From an archaeon (lineage in GTDB: Archaea; Asgardarchaeota; Hermodarchaeia; Hermodarchaeales; Hermodarchaeaceae), in NCBI GenBank assembly GCA_016550485.1, contig JABXGV010000333.1:1-6470 (forward strand): a stretch of DNA of 6,470 nt, written 5' to 3'. Of the stretch, positions 6,261 to 6,470 are shown in pieces. Below the pieces are notes generated by a model. The model saw only the letters and a program-made list of their open reading frames with translations, had not been told where the DNA came from and did not search any database. The position numbers and the translations under genes were made by a program. Positions within the stretch are counted from its first letter, which is position 1; each line of letters starts with the position of its first letter.

Positions 6261-6470
6261 TTGCTTCGAATTGGTTTGAAGAGCCTCCTCTATCACTGGC
6301 GTCGGACCTATTCGGCGATATTAGGGATTGCCCTTTGTGTGGCTCTCATTGTAACCTCTACTTCAGTTGGAGGCGGCTTCTCCTATTCTTCAAACCAATT
6401 AGTTGGAGTACTCACTAGTTCCCCTTATCTCATTGTACTTAACGAAAGTTCTGTGAGTGTTTCTGATAGT
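6261..6470 (+). CDS. N-terminal part of a second FtsX/MacB-type ABC permease (cut by window end)
   Basis: The open frame runs from a TTG at 6261 to the window end, giving 70 codons with no stop. The start is supported by AGGTG ending five bases upstream, and an in-frame TGA at 6240-6242 rules out a much longer N-terminus. The translation has a short basic segment (LRIGLKSLLYHWRRTY, residues 2-17), one membrane helix (about 18-38), then a Gly/Ser-rich stretch leading into what should be an outside domain (SSPYLIVLNESS). This matches the start of MacB/FtsX permeases and resembles the start of the permease at 4030. It would be the second subunit of a transporter using the adjacent ATPase. The TTG start and the missing C-terminus keep confidence moderate. 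Confidence 0.72.
   Translation, partial: MLRIGLKSLLYHWRRTYSAILGIALCVALIVTSTSVGGGFSYSSNQLVGVLTSSPYLIVLNESSVSVSDS
6269..6400. repeat. 14-bp perfect inverted repeat inside the second permease gene
   Basis: AATTGGTTTGAAGA at 6269-6282 recurs as its exact reverse complement at 6387-6400, with 104 bases between. Both copies lie in the start of the partial permease gene. The core AATTGGTT also occurs at 6129-6136 upstream of the ATPase gene. No mobile-element open frame lies between the arms, so this is not an IS end pair; an RNA stem or chance are the remaining explanations. Confidence 0.6.

Overview
This window is most likely from an archaeon; the lineage cannot be named from the sequence. Four things point that way. 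There are TTTATAT-type boxes at archaeal TATA distance from genes. Starts are preceded by GGTGA, GGAG or AGGTG Shine-Dalgarno motifs, and GTG and TTG starts occur. The epimerase carries the GGVDGGRGWKGDVK segment that I associate with archaeal GalE-like proteins. Composition is moderately AT-rich, there is no rRNA, tRNA, CRISPR or IS element, and the genes are closely packed. An unusual bacterium cannot be fully excluded.

Left half (about 1-4013), surface-glycan genes. A short non-coding stretch (1-231) with a weak promoter candidate precedes a GT4 glycosyltransferase (232-1356, +). It converges, with a 7-bp gap, on a polytopic polysaccharide flippase of the MOP/Wzx type (1364-2857, -). The flippase diverges from a GalE-like NAD-dependent sugar epimerase/dehydratase (3012-4013, +). 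Between them lie TATA-like boxes facing both ways and a leader on the epimerase side that can form a hairpin. Together the three proteins could make an activated sugar, add it to a lipid-linked glycan, and move that glycan across the membrane for S-layer or cell-surface glycosylation. The substrates are not visible.

Right half (about 4030-6470), ABC transport genes. Sixteen bases after the epimerase is an FtsX/MacB-type permease (4030-5436, +, GTG start). Its large outside domain includes a beta-rich, carboxypeptidase-regulatory-like stretch. It converges, with a 2-bp gap, on a LolD/MacB-type ATPase (5439-6113, -). The ATPase has a Gln in place of the switch histidine and LSTGQ as its signature. 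Diverging from the ATPase is the start of a second FtsX/MacB-type permease (from 6261, cut by the window end). One ATPase between two permeases suggests a heteromeric MacB/FtsX-like system acting on surface or lipid-linked material, encoded on both strands.

Several start codons were moved from the longest-frame starts to positions supported by ribosome-binding sites and promoter spacing. No clearly new biological system is evident. The best leads are the ATPase switch-residue change, the extra domain in the permease, and the epimerase leader structure.
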